A DNA stretch of 64,000 nucleotides. It comes from Dastarcus helophoroides. Taxonomy: Eukaryota > Arthropoda > Insecta > Coleoptera > Bothrideridae. Both the position numbers and the translations under genes were made by a program. Where the stretch lies: contig CM053334.1 of the NCBI GenBank assembly GCA_028583605.1, forward strand, positions 21,544,868 through 21,608,867. The letters run 5' to 3'. The notes beneath the pieces are model-generated. The model made no database searches, was not told where the DNA came from, and saw nothing but the letters and a program-made list of their open reading frames with translations. Of this stretch, positions 30,570 through 44,424 are shown piece by piece (positions within the stretch are counted from its first letter, which is position 1; every line of letters begins with the position of its first letter).

Positions 30570-30850
30570 ATGGGGGGGGGGGGACAAAATGAAAATATAT
30601 ATCAAAGGAAAGGGGCGGCATGGGGAAGCACAATGAAAATATATAAAAAAGAAAAATGGGGGGGCTGGGGGCAAAATGAAAATATGAAAAAAATGGGGGG
30701 CAAAATGAAAATATGCAAACATGGAGGGGAGGGACAAAATCAAAATAATAATAATAATAATAGAAAAAAGGGGGGGTTCAAAGAAAAATATATAAAAAAG
30801 AAAAATTGGGGTTGGCAGTGGTTATATGGGGGGGGGGGGGGCAGTCGCCG
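30570..30850. repeat. Guanine-run repeat with GGGG and AAAATGAAAATAT units
   Basis: Runs of 4 to 12 guanines alternate with AAAATGAAAATATA-type spacers five or six times. Several closely spaced G-runs could form G-quadruplexes on the plus strand. The 141-aa ORF across it is a repeat translation. Confidence 0.8.
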
Positions 30851-31099
30851 CCCTCAATTATTAGTACTTCCCCTCAACCATGAGAAATCGCTGAAAGTGT
30901 GGAAATTTTTTTTTCAGATATCTTCAAATTTGTTGTCTCATAGTTTAAAGTTTTCACCTCTGTCGGCAGTCCCCATAACTGCCCAATTTTTTTAAGTTTC
31001 CGCTCTTTTTCAGTTTCAGGTTTTTCGGACCCCGTGGTCCCTCTACGGGGTCGGCGTTTTTTGATACTTCCAATTTCTTGATACATATTTTTTTTTCAG

Positions 31100-31164
31100 A
31101 GGGGCATTGCGTCGTCTTCCACTAAATCGTCCGCTCAAAAATTATCCAATCGTGCAGTAACCAG
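31100..31164 (+). CDS. Internal exon a of an unrecognised plus-strand gene
   Basis: A 65-nt exon between a T-rich acceptor (TATTTTTTTTTCAG) and a CAG-GTGAGT donor. Read from its first base it is fully open and encodes RGIASSSTKSSAQKLSNRAV followed by T and two bases. Those two bases (AG) join with the first base of exon b to give an Arg codon, so the frame continues exactly. Exons upstream of 31100 were not identified, so the N-terminus is unknown. The encoded segment is Ser/Lys-rich and looks disordered. Confidence 0.75.
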
Positions 31165-31179
31165 GTGAGTAATTTTTTT

Positions 31180-31890
31180 TTAATTAACCATCTCGATGAA
31201 AGGCGATGCCATCTGACTATATAATTTTGAATGCAAATAACGCGCGTCCGTGTGCGCTGGTGCACGGAATGCATTTATTAAATGCATACCAGAAGCCGTG
31301 TACGCCTTGCATAATTCCGTGGTCTCGCAATAAAACAAAATAGAGGTGATACTTCCCCGGCCAGGGGAGCGTGTGCTGTGCACGCTATTCGTTTGTTTAT
31401 ACCGGATGCGGAACAAAATACCATCGTCGGTCGTTATGGTCGTTGCGCCATCTAACCGAACGTACCGTAATCGAACTGTATGTATCGCTGTTTCGCGCAC
31501 GTATAACTCTATGTATTAGCAAAACGTCATGCACTTTTTTGTGGTAGAATCAGACGCTTTTTTCGAAATTAAAGAAAAAATCTAAAATTCAATCTTAGAA
31601 TATCGAATTTTTTCCGAACTGTCAACTTTAATTACCATATTTAGACGTAATTTCTGCCCTAAAGACGAAATTGTAAGAGTAAAGTTAGTATTTCTACAAT
31701 GAAGCTACAAATTCCGATATTTTCAAATCTTAAAGTTTTGACTTTTAACTGGGGGTTGGAAAACAATTTAGAAATTTCAAGGTTTTCAAATTTCCAAATT
31801 AAAACCATCGGGATTAAGTTCAAAATTTCTTATTTAATATTCTCTTTTCTCTACCTTTTCATCTTTTGTTTCCACTTCTTCCTTCTTTTC
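31180..31890. other. Intron start, no genes seen
   Basis: Unique sequence to about 31510, then AT-rich sequence leading into the TCTTC array. The minus-strand ORF at 31180-31500 has no recognisable domain and overlaps the intron after exon a. I regard it as chance. Confidence 0.5.
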
Positions 31891-31896
31891 ACCTCA

Positions 31897-34383
31897 CTCT
31901 TTCTTCTCTTCTCTTCTCTTCTCTTCTCTTCTCTTCTCTTCTCTTCTCTTCTCTTCTCTTCTCTTCTCTTCTCTTCTCTTCTCTTCTCTTCTCTTCTCTT
32001 CTCTTCTCTTCTCTTCTCTTCTCTTCTCTTCTCTTCTCTTCTCTTCTCTTCTCTTCTCTTCTCTTCTCTTCTCTTCTCTTCTCTTCTCTTCTCTTCTCTT
32101 CTCTTCTCTTCTCTTCTCTTCTCTTCTCTTCTCTTCTCTTCTCTTCTCTTCTCTTCTCTTCTCTTCTCTTCTCTTCTCTTCTCTTCTCTTCTCTTCTCTT
32201 CTCTTCTCTTCTCTTCTCTTCTCTTCTCTTCTCTTCTCTTCTCTTCTCTTCTCTTCTCTTCTCTTCTCTTCTCTTCTCTTCTCTTCTCTTCTCTTCTCTT
32301 CTCTTCTTCTCTTCTCTTCTCTTCTCTTCTCTTCTCTTCTCTTCTCTTCTCTTCTCTTCTCTTCTCTTCTCTTCTCTTCTCTTCTCTTCTCTTCTCTTCT
32401 CTTCTCTTCTCTTCTCTTCTCTTCTCTTCTCTTCTCTTCTCTTCTCTTCTCTTCTCTTCTCTTCTCTTCTCTTCTCTTCTCTTCTCTTCTCTTCTCTTCT
32501 CTTCTCTTCTCTTCTCTTCTCTTCTCTTCTCTTCTCTTCTCTTCTCTTCTCTTCTCTTCTCTTCTCTTCCCTTCTCTTCCCTTCTCTTCTCTCCTTCTCT
32601 TCCCTTCTCTTCCTCTCTTCTCTCTCTTCTCTCTCTCTTTCTCTTCTCCTCTCCTTCTCTCTCTCCTTCTCTTCTCTTCCCTTCTCTTCCCTTCTCTTCC
32701 CTTCTCTTCTCTTCTCTTCCTTCTCTTCCCTTCTCTTCCTTCCTCTTCTCTTCCCTTCTCTTTCCCTTCTCTTCCCTTCTCTTCCTTCTCTTCCTTCTCT
32801 TCCCTTCTCTTCCCTTCTCTTCCCTTCTCTTCCCTTCTCTTCCTTCTCTCCTTCTCTTCCCTTCTCTTCCTTCTCTTCTCTTCTCTCCTTCCTTCCTTCC
32901 CTTCTCCTTCCCTTCTTCCTTCTCTTCCTCTCTTCCCTTCCCTTCCCTTCCTTCCTTCTCTTCCCTTCTCTCCTCTTCCCTTCTCTTCCCTTCTCTTCCC
33001 TTCCTCCCTTCTTCCTTCTCTTCCCTTCCTTCCCTTCTCTTCCTCTTCCCTCTCTTCCCTTCTCTTCCCTCTCTCTTCTTCCCTTCTCTTCCCCTCTCTT
33101 CCTTCTCTTCCCTTCTCTTCCCTTCTCTTCCTTCTCTCTTCTCCTCTTCTCTCCTTCTCTTCTCTTCTCTCTTCCTCTCTTCCCTTCTCTCCCTTTCTCT
33201 TCTCTTCTCTCTTCTTTCCCTTCTCTTCCCTTCTCTTCCCTCTTCTTCTCTTCCCTTCTCTTCCCTTCTCTTCCCTTCTCTTCCCTTCTCTTCCCTTCTC
33301 TTCCCTTCTCTTCCCTTCTCTCTCCTTCTCCCTTCTCTTCCCTTCTCTTCCCTTCTCTTCCTTCTCTTCCCTTCTCTTCCTTCTCTTCCCTTCTCTTCCC
33401 TTCTCTTCCCTCTCTTCCTTCTCTTCCCTTCTCTTCCCTTCTCTTCCCTTCTCTTCCCTTCTCTTCCCTTCTCTCCTTCTCTTCCCTTCTCTTCCCTTCT
33501 CTTCCCTTCCTCTTCCCTTCTCTTCCCTTCTCTTCCTTCTCTTCCCTTCTCTTCCCTTCTCTTCCCTTCTCTTCCCTTCTCTTCCCTTCTTCTTCCCTTC
33601 TCTTCCCTCTCCCTCTTCCCTTCTCTTCCCTTCTCTTCCCTTCTCTTCCCTTCTCTTCCCTTCTCCCTTCTCCTTCCTTCCTCTTCTCTCTCCTTCTCTC
33701 CTCTTCCTTCTCTCTCTTCCCTTCTCTACCCTTCTCTCCTCTTCTCTTTTCTCCTCTTCTCTCCTCTTCCCTTCTCTTCTCTTTCCTTCTCTTCCCTTCT
33801 CTTCACTTCTCTTCTCTTCTCTCCTCTCCTCTTCTCTTCTCTCCTCTCCTCTCCTCTCCTCTCCACTTCTCTTCCCTTCTCTCTCCCTTCTCTTCCCTTC
33901 TCTTCCCTTCTCTTCCCTTCTCTTCCCTTCTCTTCCCTTCTCTTCCCTTCTCTTCCCTTCTCTTCCCTTCTCTTCCCTTCTCTTCCCTTTTCTTCCCTTC
34001 TCTTCCCTTCTCTTCCCTTCTCTTCCCTTCTCTCCTCTTCCCTTCTCTTCCCTTCTCTTCCCTTCTCTTCCCTTCTCTTCCCTTCTCGTCCCTTCTCTTC
34101 CATTCTCTTCCATTCCCTTCCATTCTCTTCCATTCTCTTCCCTTTTCTTCCCTTCTCTTCCCTTCTCTTCCCTTCTCTTCCCTTCCCTTCTCTTCCATTC
34201 TCTTCCCTTCTCTTCCCTTCTCTTCTCTTCTCTTTTCTTCCCTTCTCTTCCCTTCACTTCCCTTCTCTTCTCTTCCCCTTCTCTTCCCTTCTCTTTCCTT
34301 CTCTTTCCTTCTCTTCCCTCCTCTTCCCTTCTCTTCCTTCCTCTTTCCTTCTCTTCCCTTCTTTTCTTTTCCCTTCTTTTCCC
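31897..34383. repeat. TCTTC pentanucleotide array, 2.5 kb
   Basis: From about 31905 to 32560 there is an almost pure (CTTCT)n run with one 4-bp shift near 32306; from 32560 to 34383 it changes to a CCCTTCTCTT decamer with CTCC and TTCC variants. Pure pyrimidine on the plus strand. It lies in the intron between exons a and b, so the transcript carries the pyrimidine strand. The ORFs of 897, 850 and 830 aa are artefacts of the five-base period. Confidence 0.98.
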
Positions 34384-35075
34384 CAAATTTAAATTCTAAA
34401 CTTTGTGGAAAATTTTAAATTTCAACTTTAAGCTCCTAATTTGAAATAAAGTCAGAAAATATCTAGAAAAGAATGAGGTTCGAAATTTTAATAATGTTTT
34501 CGGATAATTAGTTTTATGCTCGCAACATATTTTTATCTTTTTTGGTTTCGAGGGGGTGAGAGCCACCTTTGTCTCGTCCCTACGAAGTTGCATGTCAGCT
34601 GTGGCATAGTTTTATTCTAGTAACACAAAAAAATCTATTTCAACTCTATTCTCATTTTATTATTGGTTTAATGATTTATAATGTTCTATAAGCGGTAAAG
34701 TTGTTCTATTTATTCTATCAAATACCTATTTATCGCTTATGTGACAAATTTTCAGGAAACATGAAGCCAATAACAAAATAGGAGTATTTCTGTTATATTT
34801 TTTTCACGTTATTATCATAAAACTATGCCACACGTTACACACATGGATACACTATTAGGCAACTTTACATACACAGCGCTGTTGAATGTATTGCCTGCTG
34901 TAGCGAGCAGTTATTGTAACTGATCGACGTTATGTATCTATGATTTTATTCATTTGGTAAAATTGCTGCAATAATATAATTATTACATTTTACTTTAAAT
35001 TGATATAATTCTTTTAAAAATTACGACGGAATCCCTATGAGATATAAAACCTAAAAATTGGAAAACACATACTAT

Positions 35076-35147
35076 GGGGGTATAGCTCAGTGGTAGAGCA
35101 TTCGACTGCAGATCGAGAGGTCCCCGGTTCAAACCCGGGTGCCCCCT
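35076..35147 (+). tRNA. tRNA-Cys (GCA)
   Basis: A complete 72-nt cloverleaf: acceptor GGGGGTA with TGCCCCC (35140-35146) and discriminator T; D arm GCTC-AGTGGTA-GAGC; anticodon arm TTCGA-CTGCAGA-TCGAG with anticodon GCA at 35108-35110 and U33; variable loop AGGTC; T arm CCCGG-TTCAAAC-CCGGG. No intron. From memory it is nearly identical to insect tRNA-Cys genes. It lies inside the intron between exons a and b of the plus-strand gene, in the same orientation. RNA polymerase III internal boxes (TAGCTCAGTGG and GGTTCAAAC) are intact. Confidence 0.98.
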
Positions 35148-35152
35148 CGCGC

Positions 35153-35171
35153 TTTTTTCCCTTTTTTTTTT
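35153..35171 (+). terminator. RNA polymerase III terminator of tRNA-Cys
   Basis: A T6 run begins five bases after the tRNA end and is followed by CCC and a T10 run, the usual oligo-T stop for polymerase III. The second run is a fail-safe. Confidence 0.85.
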
Positions 35172-35199
35172 CTTTTCAATTTCCCTCAAACTAAGCACG

Positions 35200-35990
35200 C
35201 TATTGTTAGGTGTACATGATTAAGAAGCAAACTTGGTGTAATAAAGGAAATGACCTCTTTCATAAGGAAATACACGTACGTAAACACTGACAGGAGGAGG
35301 TGCATAATAATAATATTTATGAGGCGATTGCTTTCTCCCACCTGGTATTATTTATTTGCATCGTTTATGGCCATACCTTGTGTCTGGAGACGAGATATAT
35401 TCTTGTAATGGATGTTAAAATGCAACGCGTAGGATCTTCGGTTTTGCTTAGCCCCTAGCGTCTGTGTGTTTCAAATTTGCATCCACCGAGTGGGCGCTAG
35501 ACGAAAATTAATATCGTCTATGTTGACGATTTGAATATTATTAGAAATTGGTACGTGAAATACAACAGTATTGGGACATCGTTCAACCAAGATAAACATT
35601 TATAGGAATCCTGAAAATGTAAAGATACATATGTAATTTTAAAAGGAAGTAATATCTATCTCGCGACGGTTTTTCTTTTTCTATAAATCTTCTAAATTCT
35701 AGAATTGATTATCAAGCAGAATTTTCCTCGATAATTACAACTTCAATGAGAATCTTGAAAATTGGAAAGTAAAGGGCGTATCCAATTTTTTTATTCTAAA
35801 AAGAAATAACTATCAATAGATTTTTTTTTTCTAGTTCCAAACACTGGAATTGATCCAAGCAGAATTTTCCTAGATATTTACTTGTCCTCGTTTAAGTGGC
35901 AGTTCATCGCCCCTTCCTACTTGGAGTGCTCCAAGGGCATTTGCAAGCGAGTTGTTAAAAAACGCAATTCTTATTACCAAAGTATAAAGG
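35200..35990. other. Unique intronic interval, nothing recognised
   Basis: Complex sequence within the intron between exons a and b. No splice-bounded open segment, RNA gene or repeat identified. Confidence 0.5.
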
Positions 35991-35991
35991 T

Positions 35992-36036
35992 AGATTCAAT
36001 ATGAACCTACTTTTCAAGGAGGTTCATATTGAATCT
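35992..36036. repeat. Perfect 17-bp hairpin just upstream of exon b
   Basis: AGATTCAATATGAACCT (35992-36008) and AGGTTCATATTGAATCT (36020-36036) pair perfectly around an 11-nt loop. It is followed by a 17-bp tandem duplication of CTATCTCAACCTAAG type. Pairing does not extend beyond 17 bp, so a microRNA precursor is unlikely. It lies about 110 nt before the exon b acceptor. Confidence 0.85.
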
Positions 36037-36147
36037 CTATCTCAACCTAAGCTATATCTCAACCTAAGCCTATTTAAGTAGTAAATCTGATGTGACCCAA
36101 GATTTTATGGAATACAAAAAAAAAACGATGTGGATTTTTGGTTTCAG

Positions 36148-36367
36148 AATTAAACCGTTGACGCCCAATGGAGCGACTGTGACTACTAGAGAAAGCCAAG
36201 ACAAAACCAAGAAAAACGTTGTACCTGCGATTGCCAAAAATTATTCTTCGCTCAGAACTACGCCCAGGTCTGCTGGTAGAAGAGAAGATGCGAAAAAACC
36301 CAAATTGGAGAGCGTGAAATGTCCCCTGTTTCCAACGGTGAAGAATAAAAATTTTGGAATACCAAAG
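36148..36367 (+). CDS. Internal exon b of the plus-strand gene
   Basis: A 220-nt exon with acceptor TTTTTGGTTTCAG and donor AAG-GTACGG. It starts by completing the Arg codon from exon a, then has 73 open codons and ends in phase 0. The segment contains IKPLTPNGATVTTRE, VVPAIAKNYSSLRTTPRSAG and KCPLFPTVKNKNFGIPK: strongly basic, with many Ser, Thr and Pro, several S/T-P sites, no hydrophobic core. It resembles disordered regions of chromatin- or cytoskeleton-binding proteins, but I recognise no family. The ATG-initiated 100-aa ORF covering it includes intron on both sides and is not the true product. Confidence 0.82.
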
Positions 36368-36599
36368 GTACGGATTCTGCATTTTTATAACTAATACGAG
36401 GATTGTTAACATTTTCACTCACTGATTGTGAATTTGGGGATTAAAAATTAAGTCTCAATTTTGAAAAAAACAAATACATTTATAATGAAATGTTCATGTA
36501 TTTTGGACATTTTGACCAGCTGTCTGTCCAAATTCTATGTCTAAACTCCCAATTAATTTTTTTTTGAAATTTTTAAATTTCGACTTTAAGTTTGTATAC

Positions 36600-39889
<3,290 letters not shown>

Positions 39890-39890
<1 letters not shown>

Positions 39891-41990
39891 GAATGTCGAT
39901 ATTTCGAGATCCAATCCAAATTAAAAGAGCCAACATTTTCGGAAAAATATCAGATTTGTTGTTTAGAACCGTTATTTTATGAGAAAGTGAAATATGTCTC
40001 AGAATTTCGAGAAAAAGATGAAATTTTGAAAAGCCAATGGGCCAATGACATTATTGAAAAACTCGTTAATTTGGAATTTTTCAATTCAGAAATTTCAAGT
40101 TATATTTATTTAATAATTCTCATGCGAACTTAATATTTTAAGACAAAAGTAAAATTTCTGGATAAAACTCGATGTTTATAAAAAAAGAAACTAGCAAAAA
40201 GGAACATTTGAAATGCATTTTTAATAATTTTTAACTTTTGGAAAAAATGGAACATTTTTATTCAAAATTCCGAGTCGACATTCCTAGATTACTGTAGATA
40301 TTCCAAAAAAAAAAACATTTTTTCAATATTGTCGTGTTTCATCAAAATCTGACCTTTTTCTTCTAAAATTCCATGTGTGGAAATTTAAAAAAAATCCAAA
40401 ATTTTATAGTTTTGCTTCAAGAAAAAACGTATTTTGGAATTAGGTTTAAAATCAAATTGAAAATAACATTTATATATTAAAAAAAAATCGAATTTTGAAG
40501 TTTAAATGGCTAGATTTAAAAAAAGGCGAATTCGATCTCGAGAAAAATTGCTTTTTGTAAAAAAGGACTTGGAAAAAGATCAACATTTTTTTGAAAACTC
40601 GAAACCATAGAAAAAGTGTTTTTGAAAAACGTAGAAATTTCAAGGTCGAAACAAAAATGTTGGGAAAATTTGCGTAATTAGTCTAAATTTCTACAAAAAT
40701 ATCCGAATAAGTAATTCTAATTTAATCTCAAAAAGTCAGAATCTCTTCTGAAATCTGAAGTTTGGAGAAGGCTGAATGCGTAAATTTAGAAAAAATAAAA
40801 ATTAAAAAAACTTCGATTTTGTAAAAAAAATCTAGTTTAAACTTGAAATATCGAAATGATACGATTTTGGTCTATTTTTTTAAGTAAACTTCCTGGAAAA
40901 AAGGGAAAATTGGAAGGTTGTGAAATAGGGAAAAAATAAAGACCGAAAAAAGAATTGAATATTTATTCATTAAAAATAATTCTTGCTAATTATATTAAGT
41001 TAAAATAAAAATAGGGGAAGAAAACTATCGAATAAAGAAATTGATAATCGAAACCCGAAAATTCTAGTAATTATGAAAAAGTAGAGTTAAAGCTCGTTCG
41101 AAGAGAAGCCAAAACTGCAAGAAAACATTGCATTTTACAGAAAAAAGTGTGTTTAAAACATGAAATTTTAAAAACTAAAATTAAAATTAATAAAAAAAAT
41201 TAGAAACATTCAAGAGAAGAGTGTTGACATATTAGAATCAACGTTGAATTTCGAAAAAATCCAAATTTTGTAGAATAAGTAGAAATTTGAAGTTTCAAGT
41301 AAAAGTTCTAGGGGGAAATAAAAGTAAGTATTGGAAGAGTGAACTCGAAATTTTGAAAAAGAAAAACAATTTTATTTATTCTCTGTATTTATATAAAAAA
41401 ATGTTTATTAAGTTATACAATTAATAAAAAATCAAAATTTTTAAAAAAGTAAAATTAAAAAAATGAGCGAACTTTATTTTAAGAAAAAAAATTACGCTTG
41501 TGATCGATATTTGAGAAAATAAATACTTCTAAAAAAATTGAAATTTTTAGTCCGATATCAAAATTTTGAGCAAAAAATAATGAAATTGTACGATTTTAAC
41601 TCTCGATTTTTCAGAAAAATATTGATATTCTGAGAAAGTGTCCAAAATTCCATACATTACAGTCTATATTTAGAAAAATAAAAATCCAATTTTAAGAAAA
41701 TAATTGAGTTAGCATTCATTTGCCTATTATTTTTTTGACAGCCAGAGAAAAGTCGGGAAAACTTTTTTTGATTAATGATCTTAACTTGATATTTAGCTGA
41801 CGTCTTCTAACTTTAATGGTTTTTATTTCGTCTGGATCGTCCTTTAAGGTTTTCGACAGATTTTGCGTTATAACTAAAACCAATCGCTTGGTAAACTCGT
41901 ATTAATAATATTTATTAGTCACTTTGCATTGGATTGGATATACATACATGACTGTGACTATTGATTTTTTTCCTATTCTTTATTAAATTA
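39890..41990. other. A-rich decayed satellite, no genes seen
   Basis: Intron DNA rich in GAAAATTT and AAAAATTGAAATTT motifs, the A-rich complement of the TTTCGAC-type sequence. No exon-like segment found before 42079. Confidence 0.7.
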
Positions 41991-42078
41991 TCACCCCGCT
42001 GCCCAGCTTAACTACTCACTTGTTCCACGATGTAACACAACATTAGCGAATGTTGTGATAACTTGTGTTTATTTTCAG

Positions 42079-42191
42079 CCAAAGTCCAATTTAACTGCAG
42101 CATCGCCATCAGTGAATAAAGATGTGTCGAAGGGTCTCAGCGGCAAGAAAATTTTGAACGTGCGCAACTTTTCCAACATAACGTCAAGAAG
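42079..42191 (+). CDS. Internal exon c of the plus-strand gene
   Basis: A 113-nt exon with acceptor TGTGTTTATTTTCAG and donor AAG-GTGAGT. It continues in phase 0 from exon b with PKSNLTAASPSVNKDVSKGL, then SGKKILNVRNFSNITSR and two bases (AG). All 37 codons are open. The join gives NFGIPKPKSN, a basic Pro-containing stretch that distantly resembles end-binding-protein SxIP motifs but has Gly in place of Ser, so I do not claim that function. The next exon must start in phase 2. Confidence 0.8.
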
Positions 42192-42199
42192 GTGAGTAT

Positions 42200-43140
42200 T
42201 TGAATTTTATTTTTATTTCCAAGCACGACACTTGTGGATTTGTTTAAAAGTCGTCCGTTTGCTGCACGTACCTTTTTGGGTTATTGTATCAACCTCGTAC
42301 GCATTACACGAGTTAATTCGTGTGGAATAATTAAAATAAGTACACGCAAAATCCATCATTATTTAACCTGATTGCTGTGCATTCCTCGGTGGGTTTCGTG
42401 CTACATTTTAATCAGCCGCGCTGGGTTCATTTGTTGGACGTAATCTCGAACAGCTGCTTAAGTTAAATTGAATGCATTTGTTTCTTAGCCACCTGAGTTT
42501 TATTTGAATACGTATTTCGAGAGCGATGCTCTCTTCGGCGGAAGATGTAATTATTTTGGCGGATCTGATCCCTCTCGATTTCATATTGTTCCCAAGGATA
42601 TAATACGTGCTGACGTTATGGTTTTGTTAAACCAGAAATGCATGAACCATCATTTTGTAAACTAGGTTTTCTCTTTTTCGCAGTTTCGAGTAGAATCAAA
42701 CTGTTTCTATCCATGAACGTAAACATGTTGCAGAACGGTGGGGCGTTAGTTCCCCTTCTGTCTAATGCAGAAAAAAAAAGAAGAAACTATAAATCGAAAA
42801 ATTTTTCAGAAATTTTTATTTTTGTATCGAAATTTCATCTTGTTTTTAACTTCTAATTTTTTTTTTGAAATTTTTATTTTATTTCGATTTTTATCAAACG
42901 TTTTAAAATGTTAATTTTTTTCTCAAAACCTGACTTTCTCTAGGGAAATTTTGACTATTTTCTCAAAATTTTGAATACCTTCACTTTTTTCAAAATGTTG
43001 CCTGTTTCTCAAAATTTTGACTTGTAATATTTTGAAATTTCGAATCGTCGACAATTTCGTCTTTTGTTTCAAAGTTTTTCTTCTAGTTTTAGTTTCAAGT
43101 TTTAAAAAAGTCGAAATTAAGTGAAGGAAGGATAAATTTT
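42200..43140. other. Intron c: unique segment followed by AT-rich satellite
   Basis: 42200-42750 is complex sequence with CpG. At 42684 a strong acceptor (TTTTCTCTTTTTCGCAG) is followed, in the phase left by exon c, by three codons and TAG, so it is an alternative candidate 3' end of the gene. The 72-aa ORF at 42638 overlaps it and is unsupported. 42840-43130 is TTTCGAC-type AT-rich repeat. Confidence 0.45.
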
Positions 43141-44420
43141 ACATTTTACGTCCCAATCAAATAAAAATGTGAATTTTTTTGTGTTGTTGTGATGGATATG
43201 TTTTCGGTTGGTTTTTTTTTCGTCGTCTCTCGAGAATTCCTACCTTTCCAGAAAAAGTGTCGATACGAACTTTCTCTAGCTTATAATGACTTCCTGTAGA
43301 ACGTTAGACCCCATTTCGCAAATCCAATTACAATTAATTTAATCTAACATTAGTTATCTTGTTAAACTATTAAGTGCTTGTAGAACGTAATTATTATCCT
43401 ACGTGTTTAAGAAACACAATTTTATTATGTACACCAGTTACAATGACCTAATAAATCAAATTTACCATAAAATGAGCGATAAATGAGGTTCTTATTAAAA
43501 CGCTGTGATTCACTTTTATCATATCAGCTCGGAACCGAGTGAGTTATTTATAATAATAAAAATTACAAAACTGTTTTCCGCATAAATATTTGCGTTGGGA
43601 TTATTGTGTAAAAGGTAACTTTTTGATCGTCGCGCTTGTGGCGTTAGAGAGAAAAAAAAAGATCGCCTCACCTCATTCTCAGAATGATGTAAATTGATTG
43701 TTTAGATAAAATGGCTCGTTATTGCTCAATACGATGTGAAATTGTAACAATGTAGTGATGTTACAAGCATTAAAAATGAGAAGTAAGCAATATTGCAAAA
43801 TATTGGCGACATTTGCATTGCGATTAAACTGCAACTGAAGCAGGAGACTATTTTCGAAGTTTTGGAAAAAGATTTTTAATCAAAAAAAAAAAGTTTCTCC
43901 AAAACTCGAGTTTCTTAAATTTCGAATTTTCTGGAAATTTGGAGCCTAAATTCGAAACAACTTTTTTTAAAACTTATATTAGGATTTTTTTGAGTCTCGC
44001 AATTTCGATATATTTTTATCGTTTTAGAGTTTTTTAAATTTCCACTTTTTTTTTTGGAAATGTTGCCACTTTTTTTAATTTTGAATTTAATCTCGAGTTT
44101 TTACTTTACCTTCGACATTGTTTTCTGGAAAATTACTTATTTTCATGAATTTGGAATATTTTTCTCTTGATATTTTGGTCGAGTTCAAAATCGAAAAATT
44201 TTCTTTGCAAATCTCGAGATTTTATTGAAATTTCGACCCGTTTTTTGAAATTTTGAATTTCAGCTCAAAATTTCGATAACTTTTTTTAATATTTAGGTTT
44301 AATCATTTTATTGAACATTTTTTAAATAATTTTAGAGCTTTTTAAAGGCCAATTTATTCTAAAAGTTTTTGACATTTGTTTTTTAAATTCGAGTAATCGT
44401 TGAGTTTTTACTTTTTCGTT
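43140..44420. other. Intronic unique then AT-rich DNA, nothing recognised
   Basis: 43140-43860 is complex sequence without recognisable genes; 43860-44420 is decayed TTTCGAC-type repeat that leads directly into the next tetranucleotide array. Confidence 0.6.
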
Positions 44421-44424
44421 GGCA

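Noticed and set aside
31699..34418. ORFs of 897, 850 and 830 aa (SSLLF and RREEK repeats)
   Set aside because: Products of the TCTTC pentamer in overlapping frames and strands.
35992..36036. microRNA precursor
   Set aside because: The stem is 17 bp and pairing stops there, too short for a typical precursor.
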